Source of the DNA: Prochlorococcus sp. AG-363-P19
Lineage (GTDB): Bacteria; Cyanobacteriota; Cyanobacteriia; PCC-6307; Cyanobiaceae
Reading direction: 5' to 3'
Length of the DNA: 64,000 nt
Assembly (NCBI GenBank): GCA_003280055.1
Contig: QCGG01000004.1
Location: 113,136 to 177,135 of the forward strand
Shown here: positions 62,173-64,000 of the stretch, piece by piece
Layout: each line of letters starts with the position of its first letter
Numbering within the stretch: the first letter of the stretch is position 1
The notes under the pieces: generated by a model
The model's input: the letters and a program-made list of their open reading frames with translations, nothing else
Told to the model about the DNA's origin: nothing
The model's database searches: none
Position numbers and translations under genes: made by a program

Positions 62173-63303
62173 TTAAGCCCGCCAAACAGGAACCTTGAAA
62201 TAAAACGATGCTCCTTTGCCAACTTCCGATACTACCCATATTTTCCCTCCATGGACTTCGACAATACGACGACAAACTGAGAGTCCTACACCAAATCCAG
62301 AAGTCTGCTTAGATGTCTGAGGAAGCCTGACCCTGTCTAAAAAAATTCGTTGCTGTTCTTCTTCTGGAATACCTGGACCACTATCAGAAACCTCTACCTG
62401 AAGCCATTGACTAGTCCGATGAAGCATCGTCAATGAGATCTTCCCGCCATCATTAGTGAATTTAAGTGCATTCTCTATGAGGTTTAACAAAACCTGACGC
62501 ATACGGCGCTGATCAGCAAAAGCCTTCGGAAGATCAGATGGTATATCAGTTCTAATTTCAATATTCCTTGTCCTCCAAAGTTTTTCAAGCTCAAGTATTG
62601 CCTCTGCCGCAATGATTGCCAAATCTAGTTTCTGAGGATTGAAAAGAGCTTCCCATTGTGTAGTACCGACCTCAAGGAGATCTTTGGAGAGCACTTCAAT
62701 TTCTTCAAGCCTTCTTGTGATGACATCTTGAAAATGCTCCAGGTTAATTTGTCCAAGTTGCTGACTTTGAAGAGCAAGAGTGGCTGCGCTTAAAGGTGTT
62801 CGCAATTCATGTGCAACCATTCTCAGCAACCTTTCCTGAGAACTGATTCGTTTTATAAGAGTTTGGTTTTCCTGACGGAGTACCAATAACTCATCTTCTA
62901 ATTTCAGTTCTCTTTGAGTTCGGTTTATCTCAATTGAACTTGGTTTAAGACTCAAGCCAATGCTGTTGGCTATTTCCTCCTGCTGCCAACGTGGGACCCA
63001 ACCTTTAAATTGTTGAAAAATAGAAGTGCCTGCAAAAATCTGTTTTGGAGCAGGTGCAAGTTTTATAAGCGCCGGGAGAGCAACCAAACGATGAAGTTCT
63101 AATAATTCAGGTCTTTCCTTAGGGTCAATAATTTGCAGAGTAACTTCAAAGTCACAGTCTTTACTCTCTAAATAAGCAATAAGAGATCGTAGGTCCCCTC
63201 TAGAAAGGTGAAGTCGAGCAGCGACAAGCAATAGTTGCAGCTGAGTTCTGTCATTGGAATCAACTCGATCCAAAACTGAGCTATCTGGGGAAAGTTGTTG
63301 CAC
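62173..63303 (-). CDS. sasA: Circadian clock output histidine kinase SasA
   Basis: KaiB-like N-terminus ([69 protein letters not shown]), H-box [30 protein letters not shown]. Confidence 0.95.
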   Translation of the reverse strand: MQQLSPDSSVLDRVDSNDRTQLQLLLVAARLHLSRGDLRSLIAYLESKDCDFEVTLQIIDPKERPELLELHRLVALPALIKLAPAPKQIFAGTSIFQQFKGWVPRWQQEEIANSIGLSLKPSSIEINRTQRELKLEDELLVLRQENQTLIKRISSQERLLRMVAHELRTPLSAATLALQSQQLGQINLEHFQDVITRRLEEIEVLSKDLLEVGTTQWEALFNPQKLDLAIIAAEAILELEKLWRTRNIEIRTDIPSDLPKAFADQRRMRQVLLNLIENALKFTNDGGKISLTMLHRTSQWLQVEVSDSGPGIPEEEQQRIFLDRVRLPQTSKQTSGFGVGLSVCRRIVEVHGGKIWVVSEVGKGASFYFKVPVWRA

Positions 63304-63553
63304 ACCTTATGTTTTTTTCGGGACACTTGACAGATTTTCTTAAGAATTAAACGAAGTAATTAAAAATCTTCATGGTTTGGCGATAAAAAAGCTCGTAAAA
63401 AATGGATTTAGATCAAAGTGTCGCCTTGAATTTTCAGGCTCTGTATTATTTGATTATCGTTTAAGTTTCAAAAGCACAAAAAGTTATCGGTCTAAACAAA
63501 CCCACCAGCAATAAAACAGTTCGATTAACGCAGTATTTTCATCGAAAGCATTT

Positions 63554-63632
63554 TGCTCTATCAAGGTCTCTCAGTGGGTACTAACACTACTAAACGTTCT
63601 CAAAGCCAGGAGGTCTAGGCGCTGATAGAGCA
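63554..63632. other. Candidate structured element closed by a 10-bp stem
   Basis: TGCTCTATCA (63554-63563) and TGATAGAGCA (63623-63632) enclose ~59 nt in an intergenic region. Confidence 0.35.
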
Positions 63633-63698
63633 GACAATCAAGCCGTTTGAATTAAGACCCTTATAAAGATCAGCTAATTTACCCGGCGATGAGGCAAC

Positions 63699-64000
63699 AT
63701 GGCAGGACATTTAAAAATTCCATTGAGCATTTTCAATTCACAACAGCTTTTAATACTGGCAAAAATACTTTTGATTTTGCCAATAGGTCTTTGGGGTTCC
63801 GAGGCAATTGCACAATCGAAAAAGGAAACTGCAGCAAACCCTGCTTCAGATAGCGAAATCTTCCTTTATAGGGGTTTAGGTGCGTCCTACGTATGCAATG
63901 CTCTTACAGCGAAAGTCGAGTTTCCAAAAGCTGTTGGAATTGCAGCCGCAACCTATACACAATTATTAAGGTCTCGACATGGCGGCAAAGTAGCCTCTGC
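63699..64000 (+). CDS. Hypothetical exported protein, truncated by the window end
   Basis: MAGHLKIPLSIFNSQQLLILAKILLILPIGLWGSEAIAQSKKETAANPASDSEIFLYRGLGASYVCNALTAKVEFPKAVGIAAATYTQLL... with a signal peptide. Confidence 0.75.
   Translation, partial: MAGHLKIPLSIFNSQQLLILAKILLILPIGLWGSEAIAQSKKETAANPASDSEIFLYRGLGASYVCNALTAKVEFPKAVGIAAATYTQLLRSRHGGKVAS

Overview
The window looks like a contiguous core-genome segment of a low-light-adapted Prochlorococcus (inference). The supporting features are tandem pcb chlorophyll-binding antenna genes, an AT-rich small-gene style, petG, a guaB–Yfr1–trxA order, sasA and a glucosylglycerate cluster. No prophage, transposase, rRNA or CRISPR array was seen. Main contents: (1) three tandem pcb genes; (2) a four-gene glucosylglycerate synthesis and turnover cluster (gpgS, GH13 phosphorylase, gpgP-like phosphatase, glycerate kinase); (3) housekeeping genes: ychF, hom, sufE, ruvC, chlI, hisH, trxA, guaB, gyrA, crtL, leuA, pgpH-like, folD, crtE, cobB, opcA, zwf, petH, sasA; (4) genes missing from the supplied ORF track: petG, tRNA-Glu(TTC), the sRNA Yfr1 and several 44-55 aa ORFs. 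Most notable non-annotation signals: a 38-bp perfect palindrome inside the 5-formyl-THF cyclo-ligase gene; a 24-bp-arm inverted repeat at 22.2 kb; a 28-bp palindrome in front of a MASE1 two-component system; paired hairpins after every pcb gene, plus a shared pcb leader and a likely gene-conversion tract; and a split SRPBCC gene whose +1 shift could be a recent frameshift, a sequence error or recoding at CCU-UGA.
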